From Parasphingorhabdus marina DSM 22363 (GTDB lineage: Bacteria; Pseudomonadota; Alphaproteobacteria; Sphingomonadales; Sphingomonadaceae), in assembly GCF_900128895.1 (NCBI RefSeq), contig NZ_FSQW01000001.1, positions 1,674,001-1,738,000 of the forward strand: a stretch of DNA of 64,000 nt, given 5' to 3'. The notes under the pieces were generated by a model, which was not told where the DNA came from, ran no database searches, and saw only the letters and a list, made by a program, of their open reading frames with translations. The position numbers and the translations under genes are program-made. Position 1 is the first letter of the stretch. Each line of letters starts with the position of its first letter. This document shows, one piece after another, positions 8,790 to 16,300 of the stretch.

Positions 8790-10145
8790 ATGGCTGTTTC
8801 CGATCATGTAGATTTTCCAACATTCATGGAAGGCGTGAAAAAGCGCAATCCCGGGCAACCCGAATTTGTCCAGGCGGTGCAGGAAGTCGCCACCGATATA
8901 TTCGATTTCATGGAAGACAAGGAAGAATATCACAGCGCGCAGATCCTGCGGCGGATTGCCGAGCCAGACCGGGTTGTCTCCTTCCGCGTCTGCTGGGAAG
9001 ATGACAATCACAATATCCGCGTACAACGCGGATGGCGGGTGCAGAACAACAATGCCATCGGTCCCTATAAGGGCGGCATTCGCTTTCATCCCAGCGTGAC
9101 CGAAAGTGTCCTGAAATTCCTCGCGTTCGAACAGACCTTCAAGAATTCGCTCACCGGGCTGCCCATGGGCGGCGGCAAGGGCGGTGCCAATTTCAATCCG
9201 CGGGGCAAGTCGGATGCGGAAGTCATGCGCTTCTGCCAGTCGTTCATGACCGAACTGTATCGGCATGTCGGACCGGACACCGACGTCCCTGCTGGCGACA
9301 TCGGCGTGGGCGCGCGGGAAATCGGATACATGTTTGGCCAGTACAAGCGCATTACCAATCGCTGGGAAGGCGTGCTGACCGGCAAGGGCATGGAATATGG
9401 CGGCTCGCAGATGCGCCCCGAAGCGACCGGCTATGGCGCGGTCTATTTCATGGAAAACATGCTGAAGCACAAGAAGGACAGCATTGATGGCAAGACGGCC
9501 GTGATCTCCGGATCCGGTAATGTCGCCACCCATGCGGCCGAACAGATTACCAAACAGGGCGGCAAGGTGCTGACACTGTCAGACAGTGGCGGCTTCATCC
9601 ACGACCCGGACGGCATCGATCAGGAAAAAATCGACTGGATCAAGGATCTGAAGAACAACAAGCGTGGCCGGATCAGCGAATATGCCGATCATTATACTGC
9701 CGCGACTTTCCACGCGGGCAAGCGGCCCTGGAATGTGCCTTGTGATCTGGCACTGCCGTGCGCGACACAGAACGAGCTCAATGAGGAAGAAGCCAGGGAG
9801 CTGGTTGATAATGGCGTGATGGCCGTATCCGAAGGCGCGAACATGCCGACCACTCTCGAAGGCGTCCATGTCTTCCATGATGCAAAAATCATGTATGGTC
9901 CCGGCAAGGCTGCCAATGCCGGCGGCGTCGCGGTTTCCGGCCTGGAGATGAGCCAGAATGCCGAGCGGATCAGCTGGAACCACGAGCGTCTGGGCGAAAT
10001 GCTGACCGAGCTGATGGAAGGCATCCACGACAAATGCGTGGAATATGGCGACCAGGGTGACGGCTATGTCGACTATGTAAAGGGCGCCAATATCGCGGGC
10101 TTCAAGAAAGTCGCAGACGCGATGCTGGCCTACGGAGTGGTTTGA
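8790..10145 (+). CDS. gdhA: NADP-type glutamate dehydrogenase
   Basis: The enzyme interconverts 2-oxoglutarate + ammonium and glutamate in the cytoplasm. At 451 residues it matches the hexameric NADP-dependent GdhA subfamily. Visible landmarks are YKGGIRFHPSV, the active-site region LPMGGGKGGANFNP, the catalytic-Asp segment VPAGDIGVGAREIGYM, and the Rossmann part AVISGSGNVATHAAE. A GGGGAG ribosome-binding site precedes the ATG. The location inside the split adk-rpsM interval is unusual. The 134-bp upstream gap suggests an independent promoter. Confidence 0.97.
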   Translation: MAVSDHVDFPTFMEGVKKRNPGQPEFVQAVQEVATDIFDFMEDKEEYHSAQILRRIAEPDRVVSFRVCWEDDNHNIRVQRGWRVQNNNAIGPYKGGIRFHPSVTESVLKFLAFEQTFKNSLTGLPMGGGKGGANFNPRGKSDAEVMRFCQSFMTELYRHVGPDTDVPAGDIGVGAREIGYMFGQYKRITNRWEGVLTGKGMEYGGSQMRPEATGYGAVYFMENMLKHKKDSIDGKTAVISGSGNVATHAAEQITKQGGKVLTLSDSGGFIHDPDGIDQEKIDWIKDLKNNKRGRISEYADHYTAATFHAGKRPWNVPCDLALPCATQNELNEEEARELVDNGVMAVSEGANMPTTLEGVHVFHDAKIMYGPGKAANAGGVAVSGLEMSQNAERISWNHERLGEMLTELMEGIHDKCVEYGDQGDGYVDYVKGANIAGFKKVADAMLAYGVV

Positions 10146-10241
10146 GCGAGGCAAGAGTTTTTCAAATCTCAGACGGGCTGATATTGCATTTAGCTAAGGT
10201 CAACAGCAGCCCGGTTTTTGGAAAAATGGGGAATGATGCCG

Positions 10242-11264
10242 ATGGCCAAGGACGATGACGACACTGGAGCAAGTTCGAAAAGCTCCTTCAACTTGTTCAA
10301 TTTGGTCGCCACGCTGGCATTGATGGCTGCAACTCTGGTCATTACATGGGCGACGTTTGTGTCGACCAATAGTGCCGGGCTGAACAGCTCGGCTGCCAAT
10401 GTCGATCAAAAGCTGCTTGCGTTATATGAAAACTACTTCCGAGCGGCGGAGATAAGGATTTCAGATCCTGAAGCTGCAGAAAATCAGTTGTTCATAATCT
10501 GCGAACTGATCGGCGAAAAAATCCCAAACTACGATGAGTTCGATATGGGGCTCCTCGATTTTGGCGTTGTGGGCGGGCAGATCGCGGCCACCCACGAGCT
10601 GCAATTGAACAGGAAAGAACATCTGGAAGACCTTTTGAGAAACCCACGGCTGTCAGGTACCAAACCGGCGAAATGTCTCGAAGATATCGATGCTGACAAG
10701 GAAGTTGAAAGCGAGCGGTCTCCCACCAGCGGGGGAAACTCTTCCGACTCGCAACCCCCTCCAACAACTGAACAGGAGGCAGCACGAATTGAAAAATCCG
10801 AACAGCAAGATCGAGGCATTGTCGACAATTTGCTAAACAAAGACAGCAGGGGAGTGATGGCCGCACAGTCTGATCCCGAGGCACTGCCAGTCTCATTAAC
10901 CGTAAAGGCGGGTGCAAGAAGAGGTTATGCCATCGACGTTTTTTGGTGCGAGAATTCCGATCCGGTCGTTCAGCAGAAAAATCTGCAGGAAGCGAGACAG
11001 ATAGCCGATTTTCTCAAATCCAGGACATTGTTGGGAGGAAACCTCGCTATCGGCCGAGTTAGATTGCGGACATTATTGACACAGCGGCAAGGAGCCGATT
11101 CCTACCCTGCATCAGGGCGGCAGGTTCGACGAGAGGCAGCGGAAGCATCAATTGGCGAGAATCTTGTTGCAGCGGCCGGAGAAGCAACTGGCGAAAAGTA
11201 TTCCGTCCATACCACTTCCAACACGACCGACTATTATTTGAGTGTTTTTTCCTGCGGTGGCTAA
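10242..11264 (+). CDS. Unknown protein with one N-terminal membrane anchor
   Basis: I do not recognise this family. The ATG at 10242 is chosen because TGGGGA (10227-10232) is 9 bp upstream; earlier in-frame starts at 10218 (TTG), 10233 and 10236 are too close to that site or lack one. The 340-residue product has a charged N-terminus and a single hydrophobic helix at about residues 20-40 (LVATLALMAATLVITW). A helical region follows, then a Ser/Pro/Gln-rich linker around residues 155-195. The C-terminal domain (IDVFWCENSDPVVQQKNL onwards) contains two cysteines and reads like a small periplasmic alpha/beta domain. A truncated rimK remnant follows in the same frame. Confidence 0.7.
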   Translation: MAKDDDDTGASSKSSFNLFNLVATLALMAATLVITWATFVSTNSAGLNSSAANVDQKLLALYENYFRAAEIRISDPEAAENQLFIICELIGEKIPNYDEFDMGLLDFGVVGGQIAATHELQLNRKEHLEDLLRNPRLSGTKPAKCLEDIDADKEVESERSPTSGGNSSDSQPPPTTEQEAARIEKSEQQDRGIVDNLLNKDSRGVMAAQSDPEALPVSLTVKAGARRGYAIDVFWCENSDPVVQQKNLQEARQIADFLKSRTLLGGNLAIGRVRLRTLLTQRQGADSYPASGRQVRREAAEASIGENLVAAAGEATGEKYSVHTTSNTTDYYLSVFSCGG

Positions 11265-11339
11265 GAACCAAAACACCATTCCAGCGATGCGTTAGACCAA
11301 AATCGCCTTGCCGATTCTTTTCTACTGGAGCAGCATCCG

Positions 11340-11903
11340 CCGCTGACGGCCTATGCTAATGACCCCAAACAGGCTGAGGAGATCATCAAGGCGGTTAACG
11401 GTCCGCCGGTAGTGATCAAGTTGCTCGAAGGGACGCAGGGCATCGGGGTCGTGCTCGCCGAAACCATGTCCAGTGCCAAGTCGGTGATAGAGGCCTTTCG
11501 CGGGGCGAACGTGAATATCCTGGTGCAGGAATTCATCAAGGAAGCCGGCGGAACCGACATCCGGGCACTTATTGTGGGCGGAAAGGTGGTCGCGGCCATG
11601 AAACGGACGGGTGCGCCCGATGATTTTCGTTCCAATCTGCACCGTGGCGGCAGTGCGCAGATCATCAAGATCACGCTCGAAGAACCGTCAACCGCGGTTC
11701 GGGCCGCCAAACAAATGGGTCTGAATGTCTGCGGCGTCGACATGCTCCGCTCCAATCACGGTCCCGTGATCATGGAAGTGAACATTTCTCCCGGGCTGGA
11801 AGGAATTGAAATCGCCACCGGCAAGGATGTTGCCGGGCAGATTATCGAATTTGTCGAGAAACATGCGAAAGCCGGAAAGACCAAAACGCGGGGCAGGGGG
11901 TGA
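11340..11903 (+). pseudogene. rimK: 5'-truncated rimK (ribosomal protein S6 glutamate ligase) remnant
   Basis: The translation from about 11343 onward matches the C-terminal two thirds of RimK, an ATP-grasp ligase that adds glutamates to S6: [48 protein letters not shown] and [18 protein letters not shown] are family blocks. Roughly the first 112 residues, including the N-terminal domain, are missing. The frame runs back without an ATG to the TAA of the upstream gene (11262-11264). The first plausible start is a GTG at 11412 inside a beta-strand, with no ribosome-binding site. The ATP-grasp half itself has no internal stop or frameshift, so the decay is recent or the fragment is retained. Confidence 0.8.
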
Positions 11904-11936
11904 GTTTTCGGATGGATTGAGTTCCGCGCCGCGATT

Positions 11937-13376
11937 TCAGTTAATCTTCCCTTTCAGCCGGATTGCGAAGCTGGTTGCGCCTGTGCCGGTGTTGGGGGCC
12001 ATGAAGCCCGCCGGCTGGATCCGGATATGGGTGACCGCGGGATCGGTGCCGTCTCCGGAATCGCTGGGCGTGTAGGTGAAATTCACGCCGTCGGTTGAGA
12101 AATCCACAGAATCGGCAAAATTGCCGAATCCGGCAAAGCTGAAGGACAGTCCGGAACTGGGGCTGCCGTCCTGAAACTGGATCGGTCCGCTGCCCGGGCC
12201 GGCAAAATCGCTGACGACCAGCGAGAGGCTGGAGGGCAGGGCTTCGGTCAGGATAAGGCTGTCGTGATTGGGCGGCGCATTGCCATCATTCTCGACGGTG
12301 ATCAGATACTCGACGACGGCGTCGGGCAGGGCAAATTCACCGCCAAAGGGATCTTCGAAAGTGACATGGACCTTGGAGGCCGAAATGTCGGGTTCGAGCA
12401 GCGCGTGGAAGGAGCGGGAAAAGGCGATGATCGAGGCTCGCTCGGCATCGGCTGAAGCGACACTGCGTTCATTGTCCTGATCGCGGTCTTCGTCCACGCG
12501 CAGGCCGATTGTGCTGCTGTTCAGGCTGCATCGGCGAAACCACCCGCCGTCAGCATTGTTGCGGCTGATTTTCTTTGCCACCACGATACGGCTGCTGCTG
12601 GTCTGGCCAATGCCACTGGTGAAGCAGCCATTGTCCCAGCCGCGAATGGTCGCGCCGGTATTCACGCTACTCCAGGTGACCGGGTTGCTGGCAATATCGG
12701 GAAACGTCCCGGAGAGATTGCCTGGAAAGGCGATCCACCCAATGGTTTCCGACGAGGGTATCGGGCCGCTATTGGCCTGGCTGCGATCCAGAGCAACCTG
12801 AAAGCCGGCGCTGGTCAGACCCTGCATGATCGCCGTGATATGGGGCCGGGACGGCGCATTGGCGACGCTCTGCGTTTCGCTGTTGGCTGACTGGATCTGG
12901 GCGATCACGCTCGGCGTGCCGGGCAAGAGTTCCGAGAAGCTCACCGATTGCCAGCTCGCCGTGCCCGCAACGCCGGAACCGAACTGGGTTGCTGCCGTGC
13001 TGATCCGGCCGGCTTCGACAATCTGCCCGTCTGGAAGTACATGCCGTCCGGGTTCGACGGCGATATAGTGGACATTCTGGGCAATATGCTGACCGTCCCA
13101 GTTGTCCGGTTCGAGGATCAGCTCGTCAAAGCCGGTTGTCGAAACATTGGTGATGCGAATGGAGGCCGAGTTGTTGCCAGCCGTGTCGGCGAGGGCGACG
13201 ACAATGGGCACGGTGTCAAACGGCTGCTGAAAGGTGACACGGACCGGATTGCGATTGCCAAAAGTGTCATGGGCGGTGAACGAGCCAGCTTCAAAGCGCC
13301 CCGCCATTGCAGGCGACAGAAATGCCGGCCACACAGCCAATGCCAACAGCATGGCTGTCCAGCGCGCATTCCGCAT
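11937..13376 (-). CDS. Secreted protein with H-type-lectin-like N-terminal and DUF11-like C-terminal domain
   Basis: This is an antisense gene of about 479 residues. The start is uncertain: ATG at 13376 gives a good signal peptide (MRNARWTAMLLALAVWP, cleavage near PAMAG), but upstream in-frame starts at 13412 and 13418 (TTG) exist. After the signal comes a domain resembling H-type lectin or MSHA-associated modules: FEAGSFTAHDTFGNRNPVRV, then VPIVVALADTAGNNSASIRI. The C-terminal part (VTFEDPFGGEFALPDAVVEY, then DSLILTEALPSSLSL) looks like a DUF11-type conserved repeat of surface proteins. It lies head-to-head with rpsM and is out of place in a ribosomal operon. Confidence 0.6.
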   Translation of the reverse strand: MRNARWTAMLLALAVWPAFLSPAMAGRFEAGSFTAHDTFGNRNPVRVTFQQPFDTVPIVVALADTAGNNSASIRITNVSTTGFDELILEPDNWDGQHIAQNVHYIAVEPGRHVLPDGQIVEAGRISTAATQFGSGVAGTASWQSVSFSELLPGTPSVIAQIQSANSETQSVANAPSRPHITAIMQGLTSAGFQVALDRSQANSGPIPSSETIGWIAFPGNLSGTFPDIASNPVTWSSVNTGATIRGWDNGCFTSGIGQTSSSRIVVAKKISRNNADGGWFRRCSLNSSTIGLRVDEDRDQDNERSVASADAERASIIAFSRSFHALLEPDISASKVHVTFEDPFGGEFALPDAVVEYLITVENDGNAPPNHDSLILTEALPSSLSLVVSDFAGPGSGPIQFQDGSPSSGLSFSFAGFGNFADSVDFSTDGVNFTYTPSDSGDGTDPAVTHIRIQPAGFMAPNTGTGATSFAIRLKGKIN

Positions 13377-13504
13377 TCTGGCCCGTTTCAGTCCCCACAT
13401 ACGCGGAAACATATCCAAACAGGGTTAAGGATAATTTGACCCCGGCGATCAAACTTGTAAAATCTGGTTGGTGCAGATAGCGCCGAAATCGCGGCAAACT
13501 GCTA

Positions 13505-13531
13505 TTGACAGCGGCGGCGACTCAGCCTAAG
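13505..13531 (+). promoter_or_regulatory. Possible sigma-70 promoter for the rpsM (alpha) operon
   Basis: A perfect TTGACA (13505-13510) is followed after 15 bp by CCTAAG (13526-13531), a poor -10. Because rpsM is cut off from adk by an interruption with an antisense gene, a local promoter is required; this is the best candidate seen in the 296-bp gap. Confidence 0.35.
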
Positions 13532-13671
13532 CGACCATTATTCGAAACCCGATAAGACCGGCAACACCTTTGTGGTGCGCGCTGGTTTTGTGCGTTTTGA
13601 GTGTGTTTTTAACAGCTTGGCGATGAGATAGGGCCGGAATTCCGCCGGTTCTGTGGAGCAGGAGAAAAATA

Positions 13672-14040
13672 TTGGCACGTATTGCCGGGGTAAATATCCC
13701 AACAAACAAGCGCGTAATTATCGCGCTCACCTATATTCACGGTATCGGACGCACAAAAGCGGCTGAAATTGTCGAAAAACTGAAAATCGATCCCGCACGT
13801 CGCGTGCAGGACCTGACCGATCAGGAAGTTTTGCACATTCGCGAAACGATTGATGCCGATCATACGGTTGAAGGGGATTTGCGTCGCGAAAACGCAATGA
13901 ACATCAAGCGTCTGATGGATCTCGCCTGCTATCGTGGCCTGCGCCATCGCAAAGGCCTGCCGGTTCGCGGACAGCGTACGCATACCAATGCCCGCACCCG
14001 CAAAGGCAAGCCCAAGGCGATTGCCGGCAAGAAAAAATAG
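13672..14040 (+). CDS. rpsM: 30S ribosomal protein S13
   Basis: S13 contacts the P-site tRNA and forms intersubunit bridges. The 122-residue product begins at a TTG codon (13672) preceded by GCAGGAG, giving [15 protein letters not shown]; no ATG is available nearby, so a TTG start for a ribosomal protein is an oddity here. The helix-two-turn-helix part ([14 protein letters not shown]) and the basic C-terminus ([20 protein letters not shown]) are standard. Confidence 0.97.
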   Translation: MARIAGVNIPTNKRVIIALTYIHGIGRTKAAEIVEKLKIDPARRVQDLTDQEVLHIRETIDADHTVEGDLRRENAMNIKRLMDLACYRGLRHRKGLPVRGQRTHTNARTRKGKPKAIAGKKK

Positions 14041-14100
14041 GACTGTCCCCGTTTCATACGGCGACATGTCTTTTCTGGAATTTAGGTAGGAATTGATCAC

Positions 14101-14490
14101 ATGGCACGCGAACCTCAGCGCATCAAAAAGCGCGAGCGCAAAAATATCTCGGCAGGCGTAGCGCACGTCAACGCCACATTTAACAACACGATGGTCACCA
14201 TCACCGATGCCCAGGGCAATGCGATAAGCTGGTCCTCTGCAGGCATGATGGGTTTCAAGGGCTCTCGGAAATCGACACCCTATGCGGCACAGGTTGCGGC
14301 TGAAGATGCCGGCAAGAAGGCGGCTGATCACGGTGTCCGGACCCTCGAAGTCGAAGTGAAAGGCCCTGGCTCCGGTCGTGAATCGGCCCTTCGTGCGCTT
14401 CAGGCCGTTGGTTTCACCATCACCTCGATCCGCGATGTAACGCCGATCCCGCACAATGGTGTCCGCCCGTCGAAACGTCGCCGGGTCTGA
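14101..14490 (+). CDS. rpsK: 30S ribosomal protein S11
   Basis: S11 is a platform protein near the mRNA exit and the Shine-Dalgarno helix. The 129 residues include [21 protein letters not shown] and the C-terminal signature [19 protein letters not shown]. It follows rpsM by 60 bp; a stem-loop lies between it and rpoA. Confidence 0.98.
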   Translation: MAREPQRIKKRERKNISAGVAHVNATFNNTMVTITDAQGNAISWSSAGMMGFKGSRKSTPYAAQVAAEDAGKKAADHGVRTLEVEVKGPGSGRESALRALQAVGFTITSIRDVTPIPHNGVRPSKRRRV

Positions 14491-14506
14491 TTGCCTTTCA
14501 AGTTTG

Positions 14507-14539
14507 CGGAGGTTTTCCGGCTGGTTGCCTCCGGTTTTT
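14507..14539 (+). terminator. Stem-loop with T-tract between rpsK and rpoA (possible attenuator)
   Basis: CGGAGG (14507-14512) pairs with CCTCCG (14528-14533) around a 15-nt loop, followed by GTTTTTA. The stem is short, so it may only partly terminate transcription before rpoA. Confidence 0.45.
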
Positions 14540-14598
14540 ACAATTTCAGAGCGGAAATGACGTCCAGCCCGCTCTTTAGAACTCACTAGGGGAAGTCC

Positions 14599-15657
14599 AT
14601 GACTGTCAATATGAAGAACTGGCAAGAACTGAAAAAGCCCAATGTTCTCGACATTAAATCCGGTGGTGATCCCAAGCGCAAGGCAACCTTCATTGCCGAA
14701 CCTCTGGAACGCGGTTTCGGTCTGACCATCGGCAACGCACTGCGCCGTGTTCTGCTGTCCTCCCTTCAGGGTGCCGCCGTCACGTCGATCAAGATCGAAA
14801 ATGCCCTGCACGAATTCTCTTCGCTGCCGGGTGTGCGTGAAGATGTGACCGACATCGTCCTGAACGTGAAGCAGATTGCGCTGAAGATGGAAGGCGAAGA
14901 CGCCAAGCGGCTGCAGCTTTCCGCGACCGGCCCTGCGGAAGTCAAGGCCGGCGACATCGCGGTTTCCGGTGACATCGAAGTGATGAACCCGGATCTGGTG
15001 ATCTGTCACCTCGACGAAGGCGCTTCGCTTAACATGGAACTGACCGTCAATGTCGGCAAGGGCTATGTCCCTGCCGTTGCGAACCGGCCGGCAGATGCGC
15101 CCATCGGTCTGATCCCGGTTGACTCGCTCTATTCGCCGATCCGCCAGGTTTCTTACAAGGTCGACAATGCGCGTGTCGGACAGGAGCTCGACTTTGACAA
15201 GCTGAACCTGACCATCGATACCGACGGCACGGTAACCCCGGAAGATGCGATCGCCTATGCCGCGCGCATTCTCCAGGACCAGTTGCAGCTGTTTGTGCAT
15301 TTCGAGGAAGCCCTCGAAAGCGTGTCTTCGCCCATCGGCATGGCCGCAGCTCAGAGCCAGCAGGAAAGCGATGCCAATCAGCTCAACCGTTACCTTCTCA
15401 AGAAGGTCGACGAGCTGGAACTCAGCGTCCGCTCGGCCAACTGTCTCAAGAACGACAATATCATTTATATTGGCGATCTGGTGCAGAAGACCGAAGCCGA
15501 AATGCTGCGCACCCCGAACTTTGGCCGCAAATCCCTGAACGAAATCAAGGAAGTGCTGTCGAGCATGGGCCTGCGCCTCGGCATGGATATCCCCGGATGG
15601 CCGCCTGAAAATATCGAGGAAATGGCCAAGAAGCTTGAACAAGAGCTGCTGGGTTAA
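14599..15657 (+). CDS. rpoA: DNA-directed RNA polymerase alpha subunit
   Basis: Alpha dimerises to seed RNA polymerase assembly, and its C-terminal domain contacts UP elements and activators. The 352-residue protein has both domains: N-terminal dimerisation region with [20 protein letters not shown], and C-terminal domain with [16 protein letters not shown] followed by [14 protein letters not shown]. The linker around residues 245-260 is Gln/Ser-rich. The order rpsK-rpoA-rplQ is conserved. Confidence 0.98.
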   Translation: MTVNMKNWQELKKPNVLDIKSGGDPKRKATFIAEPLERGFGLTIGNALRRVLLSSLQGAAVTSIKIENALHEFSSLPGVREDVTDIVLNVKQIALKMEGEDAKRLQLSATGPAEVKAGDIAVSGDIEVMNPDLVICHLDEGASLNMELTVNVGKGYVPAVANRPADAPIGLIPVDSLYSPIRQVSYKVDNARVGQELDFDKLNLTIDTDGTVTPEDAIAYAARILQDQLQLFVHFEEALESVSSPIGMAAAQSQQESDANQLNRYLLKKVDELELSVRSANCLKNDNIIYIGDLVQKTEAEMLRTPNFGRKSLNEIKEVLSSMGLRLGMDIPGWPPENIEEMAKKLEQELLG

Positions 15658-15725
15658 ACAGGGAAACTGGCCGACCCTGAAACCGGCCTGAACTGGGGTA
15701 CCTGATACGGCCCCTTTTTGAACGT

Positions 15726-15775
15726 CCGATCCCTTCAGGGAAAGTGGGAACCGGTTTCCCGCCTGGAAGGGTCGG
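15726..15775 (+). other. Long stem-loop in the rplQ leader
   Basis: Nested complementary arms form an extended hairpin: CCGA (15726-15729) with TCGG (15772-15775), CCCTT with AAGGG, CAGG with CCTG, and GGGAA (15746-15750) with TTCCC (15756-15760). It ends before the AGAGGAG ribosome-binding site of rplQ, so it could be a leader that senses a product of the operon, or simply an RNA-processing site. A weaker GGGG/CCCC hairpin with T5 lies just upstream (15695-15719). Confidence 0.5.
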
Positions 15776-15793
15776 CAAAGAGGAGTAAATACC

Positions 15794-16216
15794 ATGCGTC
15801 ATAAAATGAAGGGCCGCCGGATGCAGCGGACCGGAGCACATCGTCAGGCTTTGCTGAAAAACCTGTCGGCCGCTCTGATCAAGCATGAGCAGATTATGAC
15901 TACCTTGCCCAAGGCCAAGGAATTGCGTCCCTATGTCGAGAAGCTGGTCACACTGGCGAAAAAGGGCGGCCTGTCCAACCGTCGCCTTGCCCATGCGCGG
16001 CTGATGGACGATGTGCAGGAAAAGAAGCTGTTTGACGTTCTCGCCGAACGCTACAGCGACCGCAATGGCGGTTATACCCGGATCATCAAGGCCGGTTTCC
16101 GCGACTCCGATGCCGCCGCAATGGCCGTCATCGAACTGGTGGACCGCGACGAAGATGCCAAAGGTCAGGACAGCGGTCCCGACCAGAATGTCGAAGAAGA
16201 CTTCGAAGAGGCATAA
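15794..16216 (+). CDS. rplQ: 50S ribosomal protein L17
   Basis: L17 lies near the tunnel exit of the large subunit. The N-terminus [17 protein letters not shown] and the block [19 protein letters not shown] identify it. At 140 residues it has an acidic C-terminal tail ([19 protein letters not shown]) of about 20 residues. It is the last gene of the alpha operon and is followed by a strong terminator. Confidence 0.98.
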   Translation: MRHKMKGRRMQRTGAHRQALLKNLSAALIKHEQIMTTLPKAKELRPYVEKLVTLAKKGGLSNRRLAHARLMDDVQEKKLFDVLAERYSDRNGGYTRIIKAGFRDSDAAAMAVIELVDRDEDAKGQDSGPDQNVEEDFEEA

Positions 16217-16251
16217 ACCGGTCGGACATCATACGGTTTCAATTGATATCA

Positions 16252-16285
16252 GAGGTCGCGGGCGATAAGCTCGCGGCCTCTTTTT
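16252..16285 (+). terminator. Intrinsic terminator at the end of the alpha operon
   Basis: GAGGTCGCGGGC (16252-16263) pairs over 12 positions (two G-T wobbles) with GCTCGCGGCCTC (16269-16280) across a GATAA loop, followed by TTTTT. It closes the rpsM-rplQ transcription unit 36 bp after rplQ. Confidence 0.92.
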
Positions 16286-16300
16286 CGTTGGAGAACAGGT

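Noticed and set aside
13609-15795. 728-codon open frame on the minus strand across rpsM-rpsK-rpoA
   Set aside because: It is the antisense shadow of highly conserved ribosomal and polymerase genes, has no ribosome-binding site and no protein-like composition.
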